From Planctomycetota bacterium (GTDB taxonomy: Bacteria > Planctomycetota > Phycisphaerae > WQYP01), in assembly GCA_021852225.1 (NCBI GenBank), contig JAJZOA010000023.1, positions 1 through 5,628 on the forward strand: a DNA stretch of 5,628 nucleotides. Direction: 5' to 3'. Made by a program: the position numbers and the translations under genes. Below the pieces are notes generated by a model. The model saw only the letters and a list, made by a program, of their open reading frames with translations, was not told the origin of the DNA and searched no databases. The first letter of the stretch is position 1, and every line of letters begins with the position of its first letter. Below are positions 1-5,628 of this stretch, piece after piece.

Positions 1-2
1 GG

Positions 3-152
3 TCCCTCGGAACATTGTTTTTATGTACAATCGAAGCCACCACGGACGGGCGGCCGGTTCTGACCGGAGACTTTTACTTTGCGCTGCACCGCGATTCGAC
101 GCACACCGCGCTGGAGTCGCACAGCCGAACCGGCAATACCGATAACAATTGA
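3..152 (+). CDS. C-terminal fragment of an unrecognised protein (5' end outside window)
   Basis: Reading from base 3, the frame stays open from the window edge to a TGA at 150-152, giving 49 residues. The peptide looks protein-like, for example DGRPVLTGDFYFALHRD, with a G/C-rich third codon position through that section. I do not recognise the family and assign no function. The stop lies 25 nt before the GH43 start at 178, and the GH43 ribosome binding site begins only 11 nt after it. That is the spacing expected inside an operon, which supports this frame being the true one. Of the other two forward frames, one stops at 61-63 and the other also stays open for about 47 codons, to a TAA at 143-145. 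The choice therefore rests on peptide quality and spacing and is not certain. Confidence 0.4.
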   Translation, partial: SLGTLFLCTIEATTDGRPVLTGDFYFALHRDSTHTALESHSRTGNTDNN

Positions 153-163
153 TTCAGTCTTTC

Positions 164-169
164 AGGAGG
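164..169 (+). promoter_or_regulatory. Ribosome binding site fixing the GH43 start
   Basis: A perfect AGGAGG lies 8 nt upstream of the ATG at 178. It decides the start against the in-frame upstream ATG at 79. That longer version would add 33 residues rich in Arg and Thr ahead of an otherwise clean signal peptide, and would overlap the probable upstream gene. Confidence 0.85.
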
Positions 170-177
170 CTTCTTTC

Positions 178-1230
178 ATGCCTGCGCCACGTCGCACTCT
201 ATTCAGACTCATCCTATCTGTTACCATCGGGATTAGTCTGGCGCATTTTGCGGCCACGACGCCGGCACAAGCGGCACCGCCAGACCGGGCCGCCGTGCAG
301 AGCGCAATATTACATCAGATGGGGTACCGTCACATCCGGGTTCATGACCCGTCGGCGATTATCCGATGCGGAAAAACCTTCTGGATTTTTTCCACAGGTT
401 TGGGAATTCAATCGGCATTTTCCAGTGATCTGATTCACTGGCACCGCGGGCCGACGGTTTTCGGTCGCCCGCCGGCCTGGACCCACCAGGCGGTTCCCGG
501 CTTTCACGGCTTTTTCTGGGCACCGGATATTATTCGACTGCATGGGCTATATCTCTTGTATTACGCGGTTTCCACTTGGAGCTCGCGCGTTTCCGCCATT
601 GGACTGGCGGTCAACCAAACCCTGAATCCGCGGAGTCCCGGGTACAAATGGGTGGATCGCGGACTGGTATTCCAAAGCAGTCGCCGGACAAATTTCAACG
701 CGATTGACCCGGCTGTAAGTCTGGATTATTCCGGACATTTGTGGATGGCATTTGGATCATTTAGTTCGGGTATAAAAATGATTGAGCTGAATCGGCGCAC
801 CGGAAAGCCGCTGCAGCCGCACCCGCACATCTACTCCCTGGCATGGCACCGCACTATCGAGGCCTCATACATTTTCCGACACAACGGATTCTATTATCTG
901 TTTGTGAACTGGGGCTATTGCTGCCGTGGAATTCACAGCACATACAATATTCGCGTCGGTCGCAGCCGGCATATTCAAGGTCCCTATCTGGACAAATCCG
1001 GCCACAACATGCTGCATGACGGGGGCACTCTGCTGCTGGACAGCGTCGGACCGTTTATCGGGCCGGGCCAGACGGGCATTTTTCGGCAGGGTGGCACGCT
1101 TTTTTTTACATGCCACTTTTATGATGCGCTGCGCCGCGGGCACCCGCGGCTGGCTTTGCTGCGGTTGCGTTTTACTTCGGATGGCTGGCCAAAAATTCAG
1201 CGGTGGCCGACGGTCAGAGCGCTCCGTTAA
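178..1230 (+). CDS. Secreted GH43 family endo-arabinanase-type glycoside hydrolase
   Basis: Probable arabinan endo-1,5-alpha-L-arabinosidase of 350 residues. Glycoside hydrolase family 43 enzymes are five-bladed beta-propellers that cleave with inversion. Residues 1-32 form a Sec-type signal peptide: basic start, hydrophobic core, AQA before the mature end. What I see after it: HDPS with catalytic-base candidate D57; WAPDI in blade 2; IDPAVSLD with the pKa-modulating Asp candidate D177; IEASYIF with the acid candidate E228; a CCRGIHSTYNIRVGRS block from C248, typical of endo-arabinanases; GPGQTG around Q298; and HFYD with H313, the usual position of the metal-linked histidine near the propeller axis. 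Length and motif order fit a complete single-domain enzyme with no added binding module. It likely attacks pectic arabinan in the periplasm or outside the cell. It probably shares a transcript with the gene ending 25 nt upstream. The exact linkage is inferred from family; arabinofuranosidase or exo activity is the main alternative. Confidence 0.88.
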   Translation: MPAPRRTLFRLILSVTIGISLAHFAATTPAQAAPPDRAAVQSAILHQMGYRHIRVHDPSAIIRCGKTFWIFSTGLGIQSAFSSDLIHWHRGPTVFGRPPAWTHQAVPGFHGFFWAPDIIRLHGLYLLYYAVSTWSSRVSAIGLAVNQTLNPRSPGYKWVDRGLVFQSSRRTNFNAIDPAVSLDYSGHLWMAFGSFSSGIKMIELNRRTGKPLQPHPHIYSLAWHRTIEASYIFRHNGFYYLFVNWGYCCRGIHSTYNIRVGRSRHIQGPYLDKSGHNMLHDGGTLLLDSVGPFIGPGQTGIFRQGGTLFFTCHFYDALRRGHPRLALLRLRFTSDGWPKIQRWPTVRALR

Positions 1231-1550
1231 ATGCGGTATCTTCTATTTCCGGCCTGCCAGCGGGCAGTGTGTCTTGCAAAAGCAGTTAAATCGGATGGGC
1301 GGCCCGGTTCCCCGCGCAACAGACGGCTGCGCAACTTTATATGATTTTTGCGCTGAATTATATAGGCTCGCCGAACTTGGAAGGTTATCATTTGTGCTAG
1401 CGGCCCGGCGATAAAAGCAAATTGGCCAGGATATACCATACGCCCGAAATTCGGCGGCTCCCATTTTCCTGCCGATATGTTATTCCAATGGTGCAATCGT
1501 TCCGCGGGCGGAGCGTTGTAGCTGACCGGCCGCTTTTGGAGACCCACATC
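1231..1550 (+). other. 320-nt spacer between the GH43 and GH127 genes
   Basis: No convincing gene is present. A small hairpin, CTGCC AGCG GGCAG (1254-1267), follows the GH43 stop by 23 nt but has no T-run, so it is at most a weak terminator or an mRNA-stabilising stem. A TGCAAAAGCA dyad lies at about 1274-1283. An AT-rich patch at about 1335-1365 is the likeliest place for a promoter, but I cannot find a -35/-10 pair with good boxes and spacing. The frame of the GH127 gene stays open through the last 129 nt of the spacer, without a ribosome binding site at its upstream ATGs. A 320-nt gap is long for co-translation, so the GH127 gene may have its own promoter. Confidence 0.5.
1538..1542 (+). 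promoter_or_regulatory. Ribosome binding site fixing the GH127 start
   Basis: GGAGA lies 8 nt before the ATG at 1551. The protein from this ATG begins directly with a twin-arginine leader. In-frame ATGs at 1422 and 1488 lack a comparable site and would bury the leader 22 to 43 residues inside the protein. Confidence 0.75.
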
Positions 1551-4034
1551 ATGGCTAGTCATTCAGTTACACGACGCGATGTTCTGGCCGCCGGCACACT
1601 GGCGGCGGCAGCGGCGGCCACACATCAGGCGGAGGCAATTGTTTCGCAGGGGCCGCAGCAGGGACTTGTCGAATCGGGAACTTCGCCGCTTAAGGCTTAC
1701 GAATTTGATCTGGCGGATGTAACCATCGGCCCCGGTCCTTTTAAGGATAACCAGCAGCGCGATTTGGATTATCTTCTGTCTTTTGATTGCAACCGGCTGC
1801 TGGCACCGTTTGAGAAGGTGGCCGGTATTAAGCCGCGAGCCAACAACTATGGTGGATGGGAAAATACCGGTTTAGCAAGCCATATTACGGGACATTATCT
1901 TTCTTCCGCCGCCATGATGTTTGCCCACACGCGGGATTCCCGCCTGCTCGCAAAAATTGACTCACTTTTGCCGCGCATGACAGCCTGTCAGAAAGCGAAT
2001 GGGAAATCAGACCCGCAATTCCGCGGCTATTGTGCAGGTATGCCCGGCAGCAAGGCCGCGTTTAAGCGGGTACTCGCCGGCCAAATCGATCCGGGAAATC
2101 CCAAGGCTCTGTTTTCATTTGGTCTGGATGGCATGTGGTCGCCGTGGTACTGCATTCACAAAATTATGGCGGGTCTGCGCGATGTTTACCTGCAAACCGG
2201 ACGCACGGAAGCCAAAACCATTTTGCTGGGTATGACAGATTGGACGCGGCAATTTGGCGACCGATTCACCGCGGACCAGATGCAGCTAATGCTGATCAGT
2301 GAGCAGGGCGGCATGAATGAAGTGCTGGCGGATGTATACAGCATCACCGGCAACAAGGCGGACCTGGAACTGGCGGAAAAATTCAATCAGAAGGCGCAGC
2401 TGGACCCGCTTATGCGCGGTCATGATATTCTTACCGGCTGCCACTCCAACCAGTATATCCCGCGCGTCATTGGCATTGCCAGGCAATACGAACTGACGGG
2501 CAAACAGAAATACCGCGCCGGTTCTGAATTTTTCTGGCGGAACGTGGCGCGACACCGCACCTTCGCATTTGGTGGAAATTCCAATCGTGAATTCTTTTTT
2601 CCTCTGGGCGATGCGTACCAGCAACTTACCGCCGGTACGGCTGAAAGCTGCTGCACGTATAACATATTGAAATTGACCAATCACTATTTCTGCTGGAATG
2701 CGGATATGGAATCCGCCGACTTTTTTGAACGCGGCCTGTTTAATCATATCCTTGGATCGCAGGACCCGGCCACCGGCATGATGACCTATTACATGTCCAT
2801 GCAGGCGGGGCATTTTAAGACCTTTTCCACACCATGGGATTCCTTCTGGTGCTGCGTGGGAACCGGCATGGAAAACCACAGCAAATACGCCCGCGGCATT
2901 TATTACCACAATGCCGATACGCTTTGGATTAATTTGTTTATCGGATCAATCCTGAACTGGAAAGCCAAAGGCCTTACGCTTACACAGACAACCCGGTTTC
3001 CGCAGGAAAATTCGGTTCGCATAACCGTGGCCTGTAGCGCTCCGATAAAGGCGACGATCAAATTGCGCCACCCTTACTGGTCCACTCCGTCCATGTCGGT
3101 AAAACTTAATCACAAAGTGCTGGCGACGGGAAAACCGGGCAGTTATGTAGACATCAGCCGGACATGGGCCAATGGTGACACGCTGGAACTTCAATTGCAA
3201 ACACCGCTTCGCATAGAGCCGATGAAACACCATCCCGAAAAAGTTGCGATTCTGGCCGGCCCTATTGTGCTGGCCGGCGTACTTGGCGACGCGCTGATGA
3301 AAAAGCCGATTCCGTATGCCAATGGCGATCAATATGAATGGGCCAATGTGCCTGACCCGGTCAACGTGCCCATTTTGCTGACGCAAAATCGGCAAAACCT
3401 CGCGGTGGATGACTGGATAAAGCCCGACGCGACCGAACCGCTGGTCTGGCACACCAGCGGTGTCGGACGACCGAAGGACGTAAAGCTGGTTCCCTTTTAT
3501 CAGGTTGCCCATGAGCGGTATGTGGTCTACTTTGACACAATTACGCCGGCGGAATGGAAAAAAATAAGGCAGCAGCGTCAGACTCATGCGGCAGAAGAAA
3601 AAAAGCTTGACGCCATTACCGTGGATCACCTGGATACGGGAAGCGATGCATCGCTGGCGGCACACAAGCTGCGCGATGAATTACATTTTGCCCGGGGAAC
3701 ACTGGCTATATCCACCGTGCAACGTGGCTGGATCGCCGGCAACAGCGGAGGCGGATTTACATTTACCATGAAGGTTCTGCCTGATACGCCGATGGCATTG
3801 ATGTGCGCGTGGTGGGGTAGTGATTCAGGTGCCCGCACGTTTGACATTCTGGTGAACGGAAAGAAGATTGCAACGCAATCGCTGGAATCACTTAGTCCGG
3901 GTCATATCAAACGAATAACCTATCCGATACCCGACAGGCTCACGAAGGGCAAAAGCAAAATAATTGTCCGGCTGACGGCACATGCCGGGAACATTGCTGG
4001 CGGACTGTTCGGATGCCGGGTGGTTAAAAGATAG
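1551..4034 (+). CDS. Tat-exported GH127 (DUF1680) beta-L-arabinofuranosidase-type enzyme
   Basis: Glycoside hydrolase family 127, 827 residues. Characterised members release beta-L-arabinofuranose with a cysteine nucleophile held in a zinc site. Residues 1-29 resemble a Tat leader: TRRDVLAAG with R8-R9, an alanine-rich core, then AEA before cleavage. Residues about 45-450 match the (alpha/alpha)6 catalytic domain (YGGWE, GHYLS, HKIMAGLRDVY). The zinc set is complete: E365 and C367 in AESCCTYN, C434 and C435 in DSFWCCVGTGMEN. C434, the first of the FWCC pair, is the nucleophile by analogy, and E347 in NREFFF is the acid/base candidate. Beta-sandwich regions follow, then a C-terminal domain from about residue 720 (WWGSDSGARTFDILVNGKK, ending GGLFGCRVV) common in Bacteroidetes- and planctomycete-type homologues. 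Mature enzyme would act in the periplasm or on the surface, completing arabinan or arabinosyl side-chain breakdown beside the GH43 enzyme. Other GH127 members act on different sugars, such as rhamnogalacturonan II components, so the substrate is inferred. Confidence 0.9.
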   Translation: MASHSVTRRDVLAAGTLAAAAAATHQAEAIVSQGPQQGLVESGTSPLKAYEFDLADVTIGPGPFKDNQQRDLDYLLSFDCNRLLAPFEKVAGIKPRANNYGGWENTGLASHITGHYLSSAAMMFAHTRDSRLLAKIDSLLPRMTACQKANGKSDPQFRGYCAGMPGSKAAFKRVLAGQIDPGNPKALFSFGLDGMWSPWYCIHKIMAGLRDVYLQTGRTEAKTILLGMTDWTRQFGDRFTADQMQLMLISEQGGMNEVLADVYSITGNKADLELAEKFNQKAQLDPLMRGHDILTGCHSNQYIPRVIGIARQYELTGKQKYRAGSEFFWRNVARHRTFAFGGNSNREFFFPLGDAYQQLTAGTAESCCTYNILKLTNHYFCWNADMESADFFERGLFNHILGSQDPATGMMTYYMSMQAGHFKTFSTPWDSFWCCVGTGMENHSKYARGIYYHNADTLWINLFIGSILNWKAKGLTLTQTTRFPQENSVRITVACSAPIKATIKLRHPYWSTPSMSVKLNHKVLATGKPGSYVDISRTWANGDTLELQLQTPLRIEPMKHHPEKVAILAGPIVLAGVLGDALMKKPIPYANGDQYEWANVPDPVNVPILLTQNRQNLAVDDWIKPDATEPLVWHTSGVGRPKDVKLVPFYQVAHERYVVYFDTITPAEWKKIRQQRQTHAAEEKKLDAITVDHLDTGSDASLAAHKLRDELHFARGTLAISTVQRGWIAGNSGGGFTFTMKVLPDTPMALMCAWWGSDSGARTFDILVNGKKIATQSLESLSPGHIKRITYPIPDRLTKGKSKIIVRLTAHAGNIAGGLFGCRVVKR

Positions 4035-4082
4035 GATAATTGTGGAGTTTAATGAGATTGCATTGCGTCACGCGAAACCGTG

Positions 4083-4119
4083 AACGCCGGATTTGGACGC
4101 GGTCTTATTTTCCGGCGTT
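4083..4119. repeat. Inverted repeat downstream of the GH127 gene
   Basis: AACGCCGG (4083-4090) and CCGGCGTT (4112-4119) are perfect complements separated by 21 nt. As RNA this makes an 8-bp G/C-rich stem, about 50 nt after the GH127 stop. No T-run follows, so it is not a classical intrinsic terminator; it may block 3' exonucleases or be chance. The flanking 4035-4253 stretch shows nothing else I can support as a gene. Confidence 0.4.
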
Positions 4120-4253
4120 TCTGTCCGCTCGCGTTGTTTCAGTGGGGGATTATTTGGACAACCAACCGGCCGGTCGCAATACGGGCATACCGTGATTTGT
4201 TGAAGGCCACGCAGCCCATTTAAAAACAAAATGCCCATACCGCGGAAGCTCGC

Positions 4254-4308
4254 AAAATAAAAATGGAGCGGGGACGAAACTGTTTCGTCCAACCGCCCCA
4301 TTTTTTTT
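4254..4308. terminator. Bidirectional intrinsic terminator between convergent genes
   Basis: The core stem is GGACGAAA (4272-4279), loop CTG, TTTCGTCC (4283-4290), perfect over 8 bp. After a two-base AA bulge on one side it extends with ATGGAGCGG (4263-4271) against CCGCCCCAT (4293-4301), one mismatch in nine. On the plus strand eight Ts follow (4301-4308). On the minus strand the opposite flank reads as TTTTTATTTT (4254-4263). It therefore fits termination in both directions: for the GH127 transcript about 230 nt after its stop, and for the PEP-CTERM gene about 35 nt after its stop at 4342. Confidence 0.88.
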
Positions 4309-4341
4309 GGGAGGCTTGATTTACTTGCTGCGGATCGGCTT

Positions 4342-5349
4342 TCAGACCGCGGCGCGGCGCCGGCGAATCAACAGCAGGCTGGCTCCGGCGACGCCAAACA
4401 ACGCCAGTGAGGCAGGTTCAGGCGTCAGGACCGTGTTGGGGCCTGCCGTATAATCAGCCGCAACTCGTGAGTTGCCAAGGGCGTTGTTAAAAATGCGGAA
4501 CTCGTCAATAGTGCCGTTAAACATGCCGTCGCCGGGAAACGCCGACCGGCCAAGCCACGCGTTTGTGAAGCTTGGAGAAACGACGGTCCATTGATTGGCG
4601 GCGGTTAGATTTGACGATCCTCTGAACACGCCATCGACGAAGTAGCTAATCGTTCCATAAGGTGCGCTTCCCGTTGCCGTCTGGTTTATAACCGTGGCGA
4701 TCATGTGCGTGACCGGACTTCCAGTCGCCGAAGGTTTGGTCAGCCAGCCGTCGGTGGAATCGGTTATACCGGATTCCGTGCTATAGCCTAAGCTCGCAAT
4801 CGCCGTGCGCGATGATCCATAAGAGTCCAACGCCTGATAAATGTATGTCCCGGCATTAGCTCCAGGCGTAGTAACCTCGAGATCAGACGGAACCGCACCG
4901 CTGGTGTTAAGCGTGTCATTGTTAAAATCAAAACCGCGGTTGTAGGGGTAAACAGACCCAGAGGTCCCGGATTGATAATCGTACGACCCGGTGAACCATT
5001 CCTCGAACGAAACCGTCGGGCTGGTGGTTGGCAAAGCTGAAACAGGTAACGAAACGTATGCATTTCCTGCCGCACCGCTGGTGACGTTATTGTTCGTCAG
5101 AACGACCTGGCCATTGCTGATACTGCCCGTTCCCATGATAGTGGCCTGATAAGCAGCGCCTCCAACGGAATCCGGTGTGTTATATGCGCCGCTGCTGGCG
5201 TTAATACCACCGGTGTTAAAGCTGTATTCATGGATCAATGTGGCCTGAGCCGCTTGCGACAACCCCATGACACCCATAAAGCAACCTGCCGTCAGGCCGA
5301 ACCCCATCAAGCTGGTTATTCCGCTTTTTCTGCTGTTATTTCCGCTCAT
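4342..5349 (-). CDS. PEP-CTERM surface protein with LamG/concanavalin-like domain
   Basis: 335 residues from the ATG at 5349. Residues 1-35 form a signal peptide ending AQA. The body (about 38-300) looks like a LamG/concanavalin A-like jelly roll: it opens with LIHEYSFNTGG, has the strand VSFEEWFTGS, a HMIATVIN strand, ISYFVDGVFRG and the closing strand GTIDEFRIFNNAL, all typical of the Laminin_G_3 type. It is rich in Ser, Thr, Gly and Asn. The C-terminus is a textbook PEP-CTERM sorting signal: PEP at 310-312, a hydrophobic segment to about 328, then R329-R332 and three residues. Known family role: proteins with this tail are recognised by an exosortase in the inner membrane, cut, and delivered to the cell surface or extracellular matrix; the exosortase must be encoded elsewhere. 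Ligand binding by the LamG fold is possible, but no specific ligand can be read. It converges on the GH127 gene and so is independently transcribed. Confidence 0.88.
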   Translation of the reverse strand: MSGNNSRKSGITSLMGFGLTAGCFMGVMGLSQAAQATLIHEYSFNTGGINASSGAYNTPDSVGGAAYQATIMGTGSISNGQVVLTNNNVTSGAAGNAYVSLPVSALPTTSPTVSFEEWFTGSYDYQSGTSGSVYPYNRGFDFNNDTLNTSGAVPSDLEVTTPGANAGTYIYQALDSYGSSRTAIASLGYSTESGITDSTDGWLTKPSATGSPVTHMIATVINQTATGSAPYGTISYFVDGVFRGSSNLTAANQWTVVSPSFTNAWLGRSAFPGDGMFNGTIDEFRIFNNALGNSRVAADYTAGPNTVLTPEPASLALFGVAGASLLLIRRRRAAV

Positions 5350-5543
5350 TAGCAAACTCCTTCAAATAAAAAAGTTGAACTGATAAATGAACACAAATTG
5401 AGAACACTTTCCTAGACACGTCATATTTCGCCGAGCAATTAGCGAACTATTATGCTGGCACTGATCTCTCTGTTTAGGCCTCCTTTCAAAGCAATCCTTG
5501 TCTTCCGATAATACAATTCCCGAAAACGATTATGCCGAGCCGC
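5350..5543 (-). other. Upstream region of the PEP-CTERM gene
   Basis: This 194-nt stretch should contain the promoter and leader of the PEP-CTERM gene, as a 27-residue reading frame ends just beyond it. It is AT-rich near the gene, but I find no convincing sigma-70 pair. It holds a TTCGC/GCGAA dyad (5427-5431 and 5442-5446), a possible operator, and on the minus strand an AAAGGAGG-type Shine-Dalgarno sequence near 5481-5488 without a usable start codon close behind it. Confidence 0.4.
5357..5362 (-). promoter_or_regulatory. Ribosome binding site fixing the PEP-CTERM gene start
   Basis: On the minus strand AAGGAG lies 7 nt before the ATG at 5349-5347. An in-frame TTG at 5355-5353 would give two extra residues but sits only 1 nt from this site, so it cannot be the start. 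Confidence 0.85.
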
Positions 5544-5628
5544 CTACCAGACAAAATAGGGAGCTGAACCAAAGTAGCCGCCCATCTGCACCCGAAGTTT
5601 CATATCGCCGGGTGTCCGTAAATTTGCA
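5544..5628 (-). CDS. Possible C-terminal fragment of an unrecognised protein
   Basis: On the minus strand a frame is open from the window edge to a TAG at 5546-5544, giving 27 residues that end MGGYFGSAPYFVW. The aromatic- and glycine-rich ending with good codon quality looks like a genuine protein C-terminus. An internal ATG gives an alternative 19-residue small ORF with no clear ribosome binding site. If real, this gene runs in the same direction as the PEP-CTERM gene, about 194 nt upstream of it. I cannot name the family from so short a piece, and chance openness over 27 codons is quite possible. Confidence 0.3.
   Translation of the reverse strand, partial: ANLRTPGDMKLRVQMGGYFGSAPYFVW

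Noticed and set aside
48..60. Partial similarity between GGGCGGCCGGTTC here and GGGCGGCCCGGTTC near 1297-1311, as a possible duplication
   Set aside because: The match is short, G/C-rich and does not extend into the flanks at constant spacing; best explained by chance.
79..177. N-terminal extension of the GH43 gene to the ATG at 79
   Set aside because: No ribosome binding site before 79, the added residues are Arg/Thr-rich and precede a clean signal peptide, and AGGAGG sits exactly 8 nt before the ATG at 178.
1100..1107. T8 run inside the GH43 gene as a possible frameshift or sequencing error
   Set aside because: The frame remains intact across it, with the conserved HFYD motif downstream in frame and a normal C-terminus, so nothing suggests a shift.
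1231..1344. 37-residue ORF whose ATG directly follows the GH43 stop (TAAATG)
   Set aside because: No ribosome binding site, Arg-rich composition and no recognisable sequence; probably chance.
926..1414. 162-residue forward ORF overlapping the end of GH43 and running into the spacer
   Set aside because: Most of it is an out-of-frame shadow of the GH43 coding region. The part beyond 1230 has an ATG at 1296 but no ribosome binding site and no recognisable motif.
1422..1550. N-terminal extension of the GH127 gene to the ATG at 1422 or 1488
   Set aside because: The Tat-like leader begins right after the ATG at 1551, which has GGAGA 8 nt upstream; the upstream ATGs have no comparable site.
2286..2909. 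Long minus-strand ORFs opposite the GH127 gene (also 2946-3665)
   Set aside because: They are antisense shadows of a well-supported enzyme whose catalytic motifs are read from the plus strand; no independent start signals were seen.
4068..4301. 77-residue minus-strand ORF with CPYC...C cysteines, resembling a small zinc-binding protein
   Set aside because: Its start codon lies inside the terminator stem, it has no ribosome binding site, and the frame covers an inverted repeat. The cysteine pattern is too short to support a domain.
5456..5461. TGGCAC, the -24 half of a sigma-54 promoter, near the PEP-CTERM gene
   Set aside because: It lies on the plus strand, pointing away from the gene, and no TTGC-type -12 element follows at the right distance. 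Some PEP-CTERM systems use sigma-54, so it was considered.

Overview
The window looks like an accessory carbohydrate-degradation region from a Gram-negative, polysaccharide-degrading bacterium. A PEP-CTERM surface protein next to a GH127-type enzyme with a Tat-like leader and a secreted GH43 enzyme suggests the Planctomycetota/Verrucomicrobiota group, perhaps a Phycisphaerae-like planctomycete. That placement is an inference from gene content and style; no marker gene is present.

Layout: (1) Bases 3-152 (+) are probably the last 49 codons of an unrecognised gene entering from the left edge. (2) Only 25 nt after its stop, a strong AGGAGG site leads into a secreted GH43 endo-arabinanase-type enzyme at 178-1230 (+). 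(3) A 320-nt spacer (1231-1550) has no convincing gene or promoter. (4) A large enzyme of the GH127 (former DUF1680) beta-L-arabinofuranosidase family lies at 1551-4034 (+), with a twin-arginine-like leader, the complete Cys/Glu zinc site and a C-terminal accessory domain. (5) A convergent intergenic stretch (4035-4341) holds an inverted repeat and a strong bidirectional terminator. (6) A PEP-CTERM protein with a LamG/concanavalin-like body is encoded on the minus strand at 4342-5349. (7) Its 194-nt upstream region carries an orphan Shine-Dalgarno-like sequence, and at the right edge (5544-5628, minus) lies a probable C-terminal fragment of another gene.

The two enzymes suggest a small arabinose-polymer utilisation locus. 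The GH43 enzyme would cut alpha-1,5-arabinan (pectin side chains) outside the cytoplasm. The GH127 enzyme would remove beta-L-arabinofuranosyl or related caps, as found on rhamnogalacturonan II or hydroxyproline-rich glycoproteins. They appear to use different export routes, Sec for GH43 and Tat for GH127. The PEP-CTERM protein is convergent, so it is a separate transcription unit; a carbohydrate- or surface-binding role is plausible but unproven.

I see no CRISPR array, tRNA, rRNA, transposase or defence system, and no convincing evidence of a wholly new system. The most useful points for follow-up are the start-site corrections, the extra cysteine beside the zinc ligands of the GH127 enzyme, the split export routes, the shared terminator and the two edge fragments.
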